DNA from: Kluyveromyces lactis
Lineage: Eukaryota > Ascomycota > Saccharomycetes > Saccharomycetales > Saccharomycetaceae
Direction: 5' to 3'
NCBI RefSeq assembly: GCF_000002515.2
Contig: NC_006042.1
Coordinates: forward strand, 1,550,001 to 1,614,000
Length of the DNA: 64,000 bases
Made by a program: the position numbers and the translations under genes. Numbering within the stretch: the stretch's first letter is position 1; the number at the start of each line of letters is the position of its first letter. Of the stretch, positions 27,044-37,213 are shown in pieces. The notes below the pieces were generated by a model. The model saw only the letters and a program-made list of their open reading frames with translations. It was not told the DNA's origin and did not search any database.

Positions 27044-27074
27044 TGAAAATTTTATTGAAACGATGCGATGAGAT
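27044..27074 (+). promoter_or_regulatory. RRPE and PAC elements upstream of RRB1
   Basis: TGAAAATTTT (RRPE-like) at 27044-27053 and GCGATGAGAT (PAC) at 27065-27074, 123-153 bp before the RRB1 ATG. This pair marks the ribosome-biogenesis regulon in yeasts (Stb3 at RRPE, Dot6/Tod6 at PAC). A CACGTG lies just upstream at 27013-27018. Confidence 0.7.
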
Positions 27075-27196
27075 GATCAAACACTACATAGTAAGGAATC
27101 TATAAGTAAGTTATGTACCAGTATTGATCTATTGGCAAAAGTTGCTGGCCTTGATTGAATCAGTGACAAACTGTACTTCAATAGAACAATTCCAGG

Positions 27197-28768
27197 ATGT
27201 CCAAGAGAACTGCTTCCGATGAAGGACTAGAAAACGTCGATGATCGAATTGTCCATTCTAAGACAGAGGCTGGTGAAGTACCATCGGCCAATGCAGTGAA
27301 TGCCAATGAGCAAGATGTTGAAATGGGTGAATTCGAGGACCCTTATGGTGATGATTTCGAGAGTGATGGCGAAATCATCGAAATTGACGATGAAGAAGAT
27401 AATGAAGAAGAATTAGATGGAAACATTGAGAACGATGAGTTTCTGGAAAAGAAGCAACAACAAGCTCAAGAGCTAGTCGAAAAGGATCAAAATGCTGAAC
27501 AAGAGCAAAGTGAACAATTGTGGTTGCCACATTTATCTAAGCCTTTGGGTCCTGATGAAGTTTTGGAAGCTGATCCTACAGTCTACGAAATGTTACATAC
27601 AGTTAACGTTCCTTGGCCATGTATGACGCTTGACGTTATTCCAGACACACTAGGATCCGGCCGCAGAAATTATCCACAATCTCTTTTGATGGCAACAGCA
27701 ACACAAGCTTCTAAAAAGAACCAAAACGAATTGATGGTTTTGAAGATGTCCCAATTGGCTAAAACTTTAGTAAAGGAAGACGAAGATGAGAACGAAGGTG
27801 AAGATGAGGATGAGGATGGCACGGACCCTGTCATTGAGAATGAAAACATTTCCCTTAAGGACACTACCAATAGATTGAAAGTGTCTCCTTTTGCCAATGC
27901 AGCTCAAGAGGTATTGTGTAGCACTATGTCTGAAAATGGGGAAGTATATATTTTTGATCTGGCTTCTCAGGTGAAAGCCTTTGAGACTCCTGGATACCAA
28001 ATCCCAAAGCAAGCCAAAAGACCCATCCATACTGTAAGAAATCATGGGAGTGTCGAAGGTTACGCTAATGATTGGTCTCCAATTATAAAAACTGGTGCAA
28101 TGCTATCGGGTGATTGCTCTGGCCAAGTCTTCTTAACTCAAAGACATACTTCCAAGTGGATTACTGATAAACAAGCCTTTACGGTTGCTAATAATAAATC
28201 TATCGAAGACTTGCAATGGTCTCGTACAGAATCGACTGTATTCGCTTCGTGTGGTATTGACGGATATATCAGAATTTGGGACACTCGTTCTAAAAAACAC
28301 AAGCCAGCCATTTCGGTTAAGGCGTCAAATACAGATGTAAATGTTATAAGTTGGAGTGAGAAGATTGGATACCTACTTGCTAGTGGTGATGATGACGGTA
28401 CTTGGGGTGTATGGGATTTAAGACAGTTTACTCCACAAAATGCATCCACTGCCTCCCCAGTGGCACAGTATCAATTCCACAAAGGTGCAATTACTTCAAT
28501 TAGTTTCAATCCACTCGATGAATCTATAATTGCTGTCGCATCCGAAGACAACACCGTTACTCTATGGGATTTGTCTGTTGAAGCTGATGATGAAGAAATT
28601 AAGCAACAAGCTGCTGAAACTAAAGAATTACAACAAATTCCTCCCCAATTGTTATTCGTACATTGGCAAAAGGAAGTTAAGGATGTAAAATGGCATAAAC
28701 AAATTCCTGGCTGTTTGGTAAGTACAGGAACTGATGGGTTAAACGTCTGGAAAACCATCAGTGTGTAA
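27197..28768 (+). CDS. RRB1: Ribosomal protein L3 chaperone Rrb1
   Basis: A 523-residue WD40 protein that binds newly made ribosomal protein L3 and delivers it to pre-60S assembly in the nucleus. The N-terminal 110 residues are very acidic, with long Asp/Glu runs, suited to shielding a basic ribosomal protein. A histone-binding-type N-terminal helix ([20 protein letters not shown], about 126-145) precedes the propeller, as in the RbAp48/GRWD1 family. WD repeats end with IRIWDTR, WGVWDLR and VTLWDLS. A second acidic loop occurs around residue 200. Length is near S. cerevisiae Rrb1 (511). RRPE and PAC elements in the promoter fit its role. Confidence 0.95.
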   Translation: MSKRTASDEGLENVDDRIVHSKTEAGEVPSANAVNANEQDVEMGEFEDPYGDDFESDGEIIEIDDEEDNEEELDGNIENDEFLEKKQQQAQELVEKDQNAEQEQSEQLWLPHLSKPLGPDEVLEADPTVYEMLHTVNVPWPCMTLDVIPDTLGSGRRNYPQSLLMATATQASKKNQNELMVLKMSQLAKTLVKEDEDENEGEDEDEDGTDPVIENENISLKDTTNRLKVSPFANAAQEVLCSTMSENGEVYIFDLASQVKAFETPGYQIPKQAKRPIHTVRNHGSVEGYANDWSPIIKTGAMLSGDCSGQVFLTQRHTSKWITDKQAFTVANNKSIEDLQWSRTESTVFASCGIDGYIRIWDTRSKKHKPAISVKASNTDVNVISWSEKIGYLLASGDDDGTWGVWDLRQFTPQNASTASPVAQYQFHKGAITSISFNPLDESIIAVASEDNTVTLWDLSVEADDEEIKQQAAETKELQQIPPQLLFVHWQKEVKDVKWHKQIPGCLVSTGTDGLNVWKTISV

Positions 28769-29096
28769 TAAACTCCGTTTTTATTATTATTATTTACAAA
28801 TTAAATCCTCTTAATCTTTACTCGCTCGCATGTAAGTTAATAAAACAGATAAAATGGACAAATTTTCTCCTCTCGACTACATTTGGAGTTGATGTGACTC
28901 ATCGTTTAGAACACTTCATTTATTCTTTTAGTTACTGTTGTATGTCTTTATTCACAATTTGGTAATAGCTTAAATAGTAGTCGAAATCAAAGATACGAAA
29001 AAACATCATGATCTACAGTTTTCATTCTTTATGTTGAAGGATAAACAGGACATGAAGGTAAGGGGCAATTGAGGCTAAACAGAAGACTTATAGACG
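28769..29096. other. Intergenic region between RRB1 and RIC1
   Basis: 328 bp between tandem genes, AT-rich. A TTATTATTATT stretch follows the RRB1 stop near 28781. Nothing else recognised. Confidence 0.35.
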
Positions 29097-32000
29097 ATGA
29101 TGCTCCCAGTAAAACCACCGCAATCATTTCAACTTCCCGGACGTTGTATAGAGGGTATCGATGAGGATATCATTCAAACAATTGAGGCACCTAATTCAAA
29201 CCACTTCCTTTTTATTACAAAGACAAGACTTTTTGTTTACCAAGCCAAACCCTTTGCTCCATTAGCATGTCACGAACGTACTGCTGAGTCTATTGAACTG
29301 TTTGGTGTCAATTTTGGTATTAGAGATAATTTACCTCTTGGCACTGAGGTAAAGGGTTTCCTTACAGGCCAATTTTGCGATCCAGTAATAGATGATAAGC
29401 GGTTCTACTATGTTATAACCAAGAACAACTTTCTGTTGGTTTACGAATTATACACCAAAACATCTGAAAATAGCGTGTTCAAAGAATATGGCATACCGTT
29501 AAACTTGCCGTCAGATGATTCTTTACTTCATAGAGCTCTTGATGATGATATGGATGATGAGGTATTGACAGTTTTTTCTGCTAAGGAAAATCATAAGGTT
29601 ATACAGAACGGTTATACAATCTCCAAACAAAAAGGCTTCTTGCAGTTTATGAAAAATGATGATATAGCTGAAGAGTTACCGATTCGCAGGACGGAATTGA
29701 AATTAAACGTGGTGCTAAAATTTGACCATCAAATTTTCGATGTTATTGGTATAATTACGCATGATATAGAGCGTACTGAGCATGCTAATCAATACCTCTT
29801 GGTACTTTTTGAACATGGGCTGCAAGTATTGAAGCTTGAGGACTTCAAGCTAATTGACAATAAGCTAATACATGTAATTAACGGTAAAAAGCTAATTTAC
29901 TGTGCTGGTGAAATTTTAGTGTTATCTTACGATGAGCAGCAACTATCTCTAGAGCATATCCTTTTCGATCAGGAAAATGTGAAATCTCAAAATATAGCAT
30001 TGAAGGGCCCATCCGGTGTTTTTAAAGATTTAGTAATGTTTGACCATTTGCTTGTAGTTGCGTTTGAGAAATGTACCATTTACTACGACGTCTTTGATAA
30101 GATTTTAGTCAGTGAATATCCGGCCATAACACACGTTTCTTGCATTTCAGCCATTTCTCCCGATACTATGGTATTGTTGACCGAAAACAACTCAGTTATC
30201 TTTATGAGTAAGTGGGGAAATATATTATTATCAATCCCAATCGATGAGAGCCAATTCAAAATCCTGCATTGCTCGCTTATAGATACCAAGCTATTAATAA
30301 GTGGATCGAATGGTACTCTACAGCTTTGGGATCTTTGGAAAAAGTTAGACAGTTCTCTCTCCAATTTCAGAACAAGTCAAGTCTTCACTTTACTCAATGA
30401 TAACAATGATATACTACTTTACTCTCCTATGAGTGATTCCACAAATACGAGCACTTTTCAAACAATTAAGTTACCGACTAAAACAGTTAACAACAACATT
30501 AGTACCTGTAAGACAAATGGGATTTTGACGTTAATGGCAGTGTATGTAGGTAACAAAGATATTTTGCTCATCAATTTCTTGAACTCCAACACATGGATAA
30601 GTTTTGACCAAATGAATATCAAGAATATCGATTGGCTTGGGGACGACTATTTGCTATGCCATGTCACAGATGAGGATTCTGATAAAGAAATGGTAAAGTG
30701 CTACCATTTCCCATTACTGAATGATGGATCGACGAATCTTGAAGATTTCAAGACTTGGGAATGGGAGGTACCTCAAGGCTACCAGTTGGATAATTTCTAT
30801 GCGAACACTTTGTCGACATACAAGATGTTAAAATTCACTGATGAAAGGGAGGACAGAGATGATGCCAGCAAAAAGGTGTTTGTTACATCGGAGATACTGA
30901 TGGTTCTTTCGAATTCGCATATGATCATATTCGATGCACTAAGTTCGGTACATCCAACTGGAGTTAACATGGTTCAGAAATTTCATCAGTATGCAGAGTA
31001 TAATTTCCCAGAAAATTCCTTACGCGGTTTAAAATGGATATACAGATATAAAGAAGGGTTTATTGCATGGATTCGAGATCAATTGGTAATTATTGGCCAA
31101 CAAGAGGATAAGCAATGGCGATTCCAAGTAGCATACGATCGGGTGGAACAGATCTTGGAGATATATGAGGACAATCTTGTACTACTTAGTGGCAACGAAG
31201 TATTATTATACGATTTTGCTCACATATGGACCGTCGATGATCCCCTAATCACTACACCGGTCATCGAAGAAGAGTATCCGATTTCAATTTCATTAGATAC
31301 AGCAACGCTGCATAATATTTCATGCATTACAACACAAAAGTTAACGAAACTCTCAATATCACACGGTGTGTACTTAGATAAGATTGTGGACCGGAACTTG
31401 ACACTAGGCGTGGAAGGCGATAAAATTGATGAGAAGTATCATGATTTGAAGCACTACAAATTTTGTTTGGAAAAAATTCTATCCAGTAAAGTATTGGAAC
31501 ATGAGGACTTGAACTCCATATTATCATTAATCGATACCTATGATAAAAATTCAGGCGGGATTAAGAATGAAGTTGGTAAACTTGAAATCGTAGGGAATTG
31601 TTTAAGAAAGATCGAAACAAAACATTGGGACTACTTATTTGAGAATCTAAAACTAACTCCAAGAGATCTTATCACCAAGTGCATTGCTCTATCTGAAGCG
31701 AAGATCTTGGGTACGCTTTTGATGGTATTCTTAAACTATGACGAGGGCGATAGTGAATCTAAACAGGAAGAGGTCACGACAAAGTCCACAAAACGAAAGA
31801 ACAAGAACAACAAGAACAAGAACAACAAAAACAAGAACAAGAACAAGAACAAGGAAAAGAGCCATACAAACGGACTCAAGGAATCTGATAGTAGAGAGAC
31901 TTCTCCAGATACTAGTGTATCCACCATCCTAAAAGACGAAACAGTCATAGGTCAAGTCCTCAAGATATTCGTATCCACTGCCACTCTTTCAACTACAAAA

Positions 32001-32111
32001 GAGCAAGCACAAGAGTATTGGGATTTCGCTCTACAACTAATTCGATTCTTAAGAGCACTAGACAGTAAGGGAAATACTACACTAGCACAGACTTGTCTGG
32101 ACATGATCTAA
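29097..32111 (+). CDS. RIC1: Ric1, subunit of the Ric1-Rgp1 exchange factor for Ypt6
   Basis: A 1004-residue protein similar in length to S. cerevisiae Ric1 (1056). With Rgp1 it catalyses nucleotide exchange on the Rab GTPase Ypt6 at the Golgi for endosome-to-Golgi traffic. The N-terminal two-thirds is a beta-rich, propeller-like region with segments such as GRCIEGIDEDIIQTIEAPNS and LQLWDLWKK; the C-terminal third is helical (Ric1 domain). A Lys/Asn repeat interrupts the C-terminal domain (coded at about 31790-31860). ATGATG occurs at the start; the first ATG is used. It directly precedes COX12, as in S. cerevisiae chromosome XII. The Ric1 assignment rests on the overall sequence pattern and synteny. 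Confidence 0.9.
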   Translation: MMLPVKPPQSFQLPGRCIEGIDEDIIQTIEAPNSNHFLFITKTRLFVYQAKPFAPLACHERTAESIELFGVNFGIRDNLPLGTEVKGFLTGQFCDPVIDDKRFYYVITKNNFLLVYELYTKTSENSVFKEYGIPLNLPSDDSLLHRALDDDMDDEVLTVFSAKENHKVIQNGYTISKQKGFLQFMKNDDIAEELPIRRTELKLNVVLKFDHQIFDVIGIITHDIERTEHANQYLLVLFEHGLQVLKLEDFKLIDNKLIHVINGKKLIYCAGEILVLSYDEQQLSLEHILFDQENVKSQNIALKGPSGVFKDLVMFDHLLVVAFEKCTIYYDVFDKILVSEYPAITHVSCISAISPDTMVLLTENNSVIFMSKWGNILLSIPIDESQFKILHCSLIDTKLLISGSNGTLQLWDLWKKLDSSLSNFRTSQVFTLLNDNNDILLYSPMSDSTNTSTFQTIKLPTKTVNNNISTCKTNGILTLMAVYVGNKDILLINFLNSNTWISFDQMNIKNIDWLGDDYLLCHVTDEDSDKEMVKCYHFPLLNDGSTNLEDFKTWEWEVPQGYQLDNFYANTLSTYKMLKFTDEREDRDDASKKVFVTSEILMVLSNSHMIIFDALSSVHPTGVNMVQKFHQYAEYNFPENSLRGLKWIYRYKEGFIAWIRDQLVIIGQQEDKQWRFQVAYDRVEQILEIYEDNLVLLSGNEVLLYDFAHIWTVDDPLITTPVIEEEYPISISLDTATLHNISCITTQKLTKLSISHGVYLDKIVDRNLTLGVEGDKIDEKYHDLKHYKFCLEKILSSKVLEHEDLNSILSLIDTYDKNSGGIKNEVGKLEIVGNCLRKIETKHWDYLFENLKLTPRDLITKCIALSEAKILGTLLMVFLNYDEGDSESKQEEVTTKSTKRKNKNNKNKNNKNKNKNKNKEKSHTNGLKESDSRETSPDTSVSTILKDETVIGQVLKIFVSTATLSTTKEQAQEYWDFALQLIRFLRALDSKGNTTLAQTCLDMI
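31796..31858 (+). repeat. Coding AACAAG microsatellite (Lys-Asn) in RIC1
   Basis: An imperfect AACAAG/AACAAC hexanucleotide repeat coding for alternating Asn and Lys, in a non-conserved loop of Ric1. It keeps the reading frame. Confidence 0.85.
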
Positions 32112-32849
32112 TTAATACTGGGAAATACCTTTTTTCTAACCGCACTTGTCACGTGATACTCGGCCAATCACAAGGACTGCATCGTCAAAGACGATTACAT
32201 TCAAACCCCATATAAAATATGTATGCTCACACTATTCAAATCAAACATCTCGTGCCATAATAAGAAGATGATGCGTTTTCTTGCTGAATGGAAAAGTGTT
32301 ACCATCATATACTGCGATTTTTTCGCAATTAACCAGGTATTTTACAGTTACGCTTTTAATTGAACGAAGCATATGTACTCCTTTCTCTGGTACTACACAG
32401 CTGTATACTAGGGTAGATGTAATATTCAATTGACCCCTTTTACGCTGGATATATACTAGTAATATTACTATTAAAGTCTATGTCTGCGGAGTATCTGTTT
32501 GTGCTACCTCTTCTTAATGTTACGATATTTCATCTTTTTTTTTTTTTTCATTCCTAATGAAATTTTCGAATGATATTTTCATAGTTTTTCTTGAAGCCGA
32601 AAAAAAGATTTTGATTATTCTAACTTTCTATTTAGTTTAACTGATTAGTTTTTAGAATTAAAATAAAGAAGTTTAAGAACTATTCTTTTCAATTCTTGTT
32701 GTTATTTTTGTTTTGAGTTTTAGTTTTAGATTAGTTTGAGATTTGTTTGTTCATTCTTATTCAAAGATATTTTAGTTTTGTATTGATTTTGTTCAGGTTA
32801 ATTAAGATCACTCTTTGTTCAAACATCATCACCGATAAACCCTATTACA
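32112..32849. promoter_or_regulatory. RIC1-COX12 intergenic region with T-rich COX12 leader
   Basis: 738 bp. A CACGTG lies at 32150-32155, just after RIC1. A T14 run is at 32535-32548. From about 32630 to 32815 the plus strand is strikingly rich in T and G, with repeated TTTAGTTT-like units. This probably covers the COX12 core promoter and leader. No RNA gene recognised. Confidence 0.45.
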
Positions 32850-33098
32850 ATGGCTGAAAATCAAGAATCTCCATTACACACCGTTGGTTTCGACGCTAGA
32901 TTCCCAAACCAAAACCAAACAAAGCACTGCTGGCAATCGTACGTGGATTACCACAAGTGTATCAATGCTAAGGGTGAAGACTTCGCTCCATGCAAGGTTT
33001 TCTGGAAGACCTACTCCTCTCTATGTCCAGTTGACTGGGTTGAAAAGTGGGATGAACAAAGATCCCAGGGTATCTTTGCTGGTGACATTAACCCATAA
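32850..33098 (+). CDS. COX12: Cytochrome c oxidase subunit VIb (Cox12)
   Basis: An 82-residue CHCH protein, the peripheral subunit VIb of complex IV facing the intermembrane space. The cysteine pattern is clear: C-X9-C (CWQSYVDYHKC) and C-X10-C (CKVFWKTYSSLC), which form the two disulfides of the helical hairpin and are oxidised by the Mia40 route. The sequence is nearly identical to S. cerevisiae Cox12 (83 residues), including SPLHTVGFDARFPNQNQTKH and the GIFAGDIN end. No intron. It follows RIC1 in tandem as on S. cerevisiae chromosome XII. Confidence 0.98.
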   Translation: MAENQESPLHTVGFDARFPNQNQTKHCWQSYVDYHKCINAKGEDFAPCKVFWKTYSSLCPVDWVEKWDEQRSQGIFAGDINP

Positions 33099-33940
33099 AC
33101 TGGTTGGAAATATGTGATATAATGCGATGAAAAAAGAGGCAGTTAATTAGTGAAGAACTAGTTTAGGAAAACTAAAAACAAAAAAAGATGATATTCATTT
33201 GGAGCAAGATGTGACAACAGATACTGAAATTATCTGTTATGATTCGTACTTAACGTATCTTCCTCTTTTATTATTTTCATTCACTTTCCTCGAACAATGG
33301 CTTCACTGTTTTCTGTCCCATCGATTTTTCATTCATTTTCTTTTTAAAACAATATATTTATTATCCCATTCACATCCGTCCTCCGTTTCCCCTTTCGATG
33401 TTATTGTCACTTTGTAACGTTTTCCACTCAATATAAGTTTCAGCGTCTTGGATCATCATTCCAGACCTTAGTGTGGAAATTAAGTAACATTGATGGAGAT
33501 CCGGAAATCCCAGTACAAGTTTCACTTTTATTAAAACAATACTCTCATAAAAAAAATTTACAAAGAAAGATCAATTTAGAACACAGTTTAAACTTTGTTA
33601 CGTACCCACACATCAAAACAGTGATGAAAATACATTCTAATATCATTCAGGAGCCAAATACATATATTTACTTATATTATTTTTTTTTTAAAATCCAAGT
33701 CCTATTATATTTCAGTACTGTTCTACATCCAGATACCGTTACAACGGATACGCCATTCTTCGAGCTCCATTAACCTGTAGCTAGAAAAGCACGAATCATG
33801 TTTCGTTGTGTTTGGCATTACAGAGAATTTGACAAATCTCGGAAACTAATAATTTGATACTGAAGACATGAGCATGCTATGGCAGTAGATGATGCTCATC
33901 AAATGTATATACCTGATAGTCTTGACTAACAATCGTGTCG
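33099..33940. other. Intergenic region between COX12 and tRNA-Ala
   Basis: 842 bp. It ends at the tRNA gene. Upstream flanks of yeast tRNA genes are common retroelement landing sites, so I looked for LTR ends and target-site repeats and found none convincing. A 100-codon frame at 33471-33773 starts with GTG and has no feature. Contains an A/T-rich patch with a T run near 33681. Confidence 0.4.
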
Positions 33941-34013
33941 GGGCAAATGGCGCAGTTGGTAGCGCGCTTCCCTTGCAAGGAAGAGGTCATCGGTTCGACT
34001 CCGGTTTTGTCCA
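33941..34013 (+). tRNA. tRNA-Ala(UGC): tRNA-Ala (anticodon UGC)
   Basis: A 73-nt gene without intron. Acceptor stem GGGCAAA pairs with TTTGTCC, including the G3:U70 wobble that identifies tRNA-Ala. D stem GCGC/GCGC with loop AGTTGGTA; anticodon stem CTTCC/GGAAG with loop CTTGCAA (anticodon TGC); variable loop AGGTC; T arm ATCGG-TTCGACT-CCGGT; discriminator A. Polymerase III A and B boxes are internal (TGGCGCAGTTGG and GGTTCGACTCC). A run of eight T at 34018-34025 is the terminator. Confidence 0.98.
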
Positions 34014-34017
34014 CTTA

Positions 34018-34025
34018 TTTTTTTT
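34018..34025 (+). terminator. RNA polymerase III terminator of tRNA-Ala
   Basis: Eight consecutive T residues starting 4 nt after the tRNA discriminator base. Confidence 0.85.
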
Positions 34026-34145
34026 CCAATCCAAAACCTGACAGTAGCATGGGTACGCAAGGTGGAATTTAAGAGAGGGATAGTCCATCATACAGAGTGT
34101 CGTTTGCTCAATCAAATATTTACAGCACTATATCTTAAGATGCCG

Positions 34146-35069
34146 CTACTGCTGAAATAATAGGGCCTCCAATGATTTAAAATTTGGTAAAACATACTGT
34201 CTGCTGTTTAATTGTACTACATCAGTGACTGCATCAGATTCTTGTAATATAACCTCTGAATGGTGTAACACTTTCCTCAGAGATAAATCATCTTCTGATA
34301 ACTCCTTTTTGCAAACATCAGGAGTTGTTATGTCGAAGTAACCGAATGAGTTTGATCTATCTACAAGAATTCCATTTACTCCAGCTTGGAAAGCTCCTCC
34401 CAGATCCGTTTTCTCCTCATCACCAACATGCCAGACGTGTGGCCGAATATTTTCCAAGTTCTCACGTTGACCACTAGTGTTGTGGCGTTTCAACATATGA
34501 GAGACCGCGTAATTAAACATAGCCGGGTCGGGTTTTTTTATCTCAAGATCATAAGACAGATAGATATTTCCGTCGAAATATTTCTTAAGATCTAAATTCT
34601 CTAACAACGTAAGGACAATGGGGTCAGTATTACTGACGATCCCCAAAGAAACCTCAGGATGGTTCCTCCTCATTGTCTCCAAAAATTCCCTGACGTCTGG
34701 GTATACCGTATAGGCAGCATCGCCCTCGAACCTTTCTAAGATTTCTTCTACCATTTCATTTGGTATCTGTATTGGTTCAAACATATCCCTAATTAGATAC
34801 TCCCACCATTGTTCAGCCGTGATACCAGAATTTTTACCATATAAAGGATACTTTTTACGGATATTACTGAAAACCCCTGGAAATCTCTTAGTGAGTTCTT
34901 GTGGATTACCATTAATCCCGTACTTGGCACCCACTATACAATACTGTTCCATTACAGGTTTTTTGATGGAATAAAGAGTATTATATGCATCAAACGTTAT
35001 GATTTTTGGCCGCGAGTGCTGCAAACTGCCATTTTTGAGTACCTCTCTAGGAATTCTTACCGGTACCAT
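34146..35069 (-). CDS. DPI35: HAD-like protein Dpi35 (HDHD3 family)
   Basis: A 307-residue HAD-superfamily protein. Motif I is FDAYNTLY: the nucleophile Asp is kept but the second Asp of the usual DxD is Tyr, as I recall for the HDHD3/Dpi35 group. Motif II is IVSNTDP, motif III has the lysine in EIKKPDPAMF, and motif IV is HVGDEEKTDLGGAFQAG. The substrate is not known; the missing general acid/base residue makes ordinary phosphatase activity uncertain. S. cerevisiae Dpi35 (YMR130W) is about 300 residues and lies between RRB1 and POM152 on the same strand as POM152, which holds here after allowing for interleaved chromosome XII genes. Confidence 0.87.
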   Translation of the reverse strand: MVPVRIPREVLKNGSLQHSRPKIITFDAYNTLYSIKKPVMEQYCIVGAKYGINGNPQELTKRFPGVFSNIRKKYPLYGKNSGITAEQWWEYLIRDMFEPIQIPNEMVEEILERFEGDAAYTVYPDVREFLETMRRNHPEVSLGIVSNTDPIVLTLLENLDLKKYFDGNIYLSYDLEIKKPDPAMFNYAVSHMLKRHNTSGQRENLENIRPHVWHVGDEEKTDLGGAFQAGVNGILVDRSNSFGYFDITTPDVCKKELSEDDLSLRKVLHHSEVILQESDAVTDVVQLNSRQYVLPNFKSLEALLFQQ

Positions 35070-35316
35070 ATTTCCCCGGTTAGATTAACGTTACTTGACT
35101 TCAATCTACTACTCTGAAATCGAGAGCTTTTCTATGTTTTATTTCTTTTAATGGTTCAACTTGGTATACATTTTTCAGAAAAAGCTTGGTCGAATGTACT
35201 CTGAAGTTCATCAACTTAGATCTGACATATAAATACAGAAAGCAGATATACAATAAAAAGATGCCTTAAAAAGGAGTAGAGATTCTGCCCAGGGATAAAT
35301 ATTGTAAAGTCGCTGT

Positions 35317-37149
35317 ATGAATAATAGGTTTCATTGTTGGCTGTTTGAAAATAGCACTTCAACAAACCGTGTTATTGATAATCCTGTCTCGGCGGTTAAA
35401 CAGCTGATAGAGAATTCGATAGACGCCAATTGTACTAAAGTGCTGATCAAAATAGATGAATCTAGCGGCGGATGTAGGTACATCCAATTGAATGATGATG
35501 GTAACGGAATAAGTGTCCAGAAGCGCAGCAGCGTTTTTGTTAAACACTTCAAAACTGACGGTAAATCATGCAAAAGAATAGGGTACAAAGGAAGAGCGTT
35601 ATATAATATTGGCAAAACAGCATCGAAGAAGGGATCTATCGAGGTGATAACACGGACTATTTCAGAGAATGTTGCTGTTAAATGGTCACCACCTAGAATC
35701 AGAATAAATGAAACTATTAGATTTTCCAAGGTAGTGAATCCACCGGGTACGACAGTTATTCTCAGAGACCTAATGACGGGAAGTAAAAGCAGTAGACTGG
35801 CAAAGAAAGATAAAAATTATATTAAAATGATTAGGGATATGCTTTTTCATTTTTCTTTGATTCATAAGCATATATGTTTTAGTTGCCAGCTTGTCAATCC
35901 TCTAAGGGACGGAAGTATCAAGACTTTAGAATATGTTGCGCGGTTTGGTAAATATGAAGACCGGATGTCGCAATTCAAAAAACATGTTACCAAACAGAAT
36001 CTTATAGTTGAGTTCGAACACTTTGATGAGATAGAGCTAAGTGAATCTCTAAAAGTTAATATCATATTGCCCAAAATTCGAACACATGGCAGAGTGACAG
36101 AATTGATGCCGAATCTTAAATATCCTTGCATTAATGGAGAAGCAGTAATGGTACAATCAGGCTTTGGTAAAAAAGTCAATCATTTTTTCAAGGAATTTTA
36201 TAAGCATTTCGGGAAACCAGAACCGAGGGCATGGTTCATTCAATTTTTATGCCACCATACTAGCGACAATGCTGTAGTCAATGGCGAAAATAAAGCTGTC
36301 GCACTTACACTGGAAAAAGCTCTATCTATTTTGCAATGTTCACTGCTCACCTTCTACGCTCCACACATGCAGTATAATGATCCTTCAAATTCTACCCATA
36401 TTGATAGTGAATCAGTGATTTTCACTCGTAGAATAATTAATACAAGTGACATTCCAAAGCAAATTCACCGGCAAATAACCAATAACCCTACTCAACAAAT
36501 TCTCGAGAAGGAATCTGAATGGTTGACAGACATGTATAGCGGCACGCTATCCGATGGTAGATCTTCACCAGTAAGGGAAAACCTTCTATATTCTGACATT
36601 GTGAACACCGAGGATTGCTGCATTGAGCGAGATCTTGAAGACGTAGAGCTATCCAGAAATACGACTCTTTCAAATCCATTTATTCTTTCTCGGATCCGTG
36701 CCAGGAACACTACAGAGATAGTTGACGATCAAATTAAAAGTTCGGGCATACTAGAAACATACTATCAGAGGCAGACGCAATCTTCTGAGTTTTTTCAAGA
36801 ACCAACAAGCAAGAGAAGAAGAATTTTGGAAAATGATCCAGAATATGACCATTCAACAACCCTTGTTGATATTGAGCATACAGCAACCAACAGCTCTACT
36901 AAAAACCTCGACTTACAGTTTGAACATACTTTCAATCTCGGATGTCGCAAAGCTGTCGGCCGAAGCGTTCCATGGAAGCTTCGTTTCTTGAAAAATGCCT
37001 ATAAGAAGGAATTGGTCTGGTTCCACAGGAGCGGCATGCCCTCATTACCTTTATTGGATGGAATACAAACGCTAATGGAAGGCGAAGATAGTGATGTAGA
37101 TTTACAGCTAATTCTTATGCCAACAGGTTGGTTTATGATAGCCCTATAG
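35317..37149 (+). CDS. MLH2: MutL homologue, Mlh2 type
   Basis: A 610-residue GHKL-ATPase protein of the MutL family. Motif I is AVKQLIENSIDANCTKV with the catalytic Glu and Mg-binding Asn; motif II is LNDDGNGIS (DxGxG). Motif III reads RIGYKGRALYNIG, where most MutL proteins have GFRGEAL, so the conserved Glu is Arg. The C-terminal part is variable and I see no DQHA-type endonuclease motif, which fits Mlh2, a non-endonuclease partner of Mlh1 that limits gene-conversion tract length and supports frameshift repair. S. cerevisiae Mlh2 is 695 residues. Synteny supports the name: YLR035C is near COX12 (YLR038C) and next to SMF3 (YLR034C), allowing for the interleaved POM152. The N-terminus is short before motif I. 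Confidence 0.85.
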   Translation: MNNRFHCWLFENSTSTNRVIDNPVSAVKQLIENSIDANCTKVLIKIDESSGGCRYIQLNDDGNGISVQKRSSVFVKHFKTDGKSCKRIGYKGRALYNIGKTASKKGSIEVITRTISENVAVKWSPPRIRINETIRFSKVVNPPGTTVILRDLMTGSKSSRLAKKDKNYIKMIRDMLFHFSLIHKHICFSCQLVNPLRDGSIKTLEYVARFGKYEDRMSQFKKHVTKQNLIVEFEHFDEIELSESLKVNIILPKIRTHGRVTELMPNLKYPCINGEAVMVQSGFGKKVNHFFKEFYKHFGKPEPRAWFIQFLCHHTSDNAVVNGENKAVALTLEKALSILQCSLLTFYAPHMQYNDPSNSTHIDSESVIFTRRIINTSDIPKQIHRQITNNPTQQILEKESEWLTDMYSGTLSDGRSSPVRENLLYSDIVNTEDCCIERDLEDVELSRNTTLSNPFILSRIRARNTTEIVDDQIKSSGILETYYQRQTQSSEFFQEPTSKRRRILENDPEYDHSTTLVDIEHTATNSSTKNLDLQFEHTFNLGCRKAVGRSVPWKLRFLKNAYKKELVWFHRSGMPSLPLLDGIQTLMEGEDSDVDLQLILMPTGWFMIAL

Positions 37150-37213
37150 TTCACCACTTTGAAGGATCAAATGAGTTTTAAGATGGTTATTTATTATACA
37201 ATGAAATCAAATT

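Noticed and set aside
27005-27100. Centromere-like CACGTG followed by AT-rich DNA
   Set aside because: The AT-rich stretch is far too short and no CDEIII-like element follows; the site is better read as a Cbf1 promoter site.
33440-33940. Possible solo LTR upstream of the tRNA gene
   Set aside because: I looked for matching terminal inverted ends and a 5-bp target duplication and found neither.
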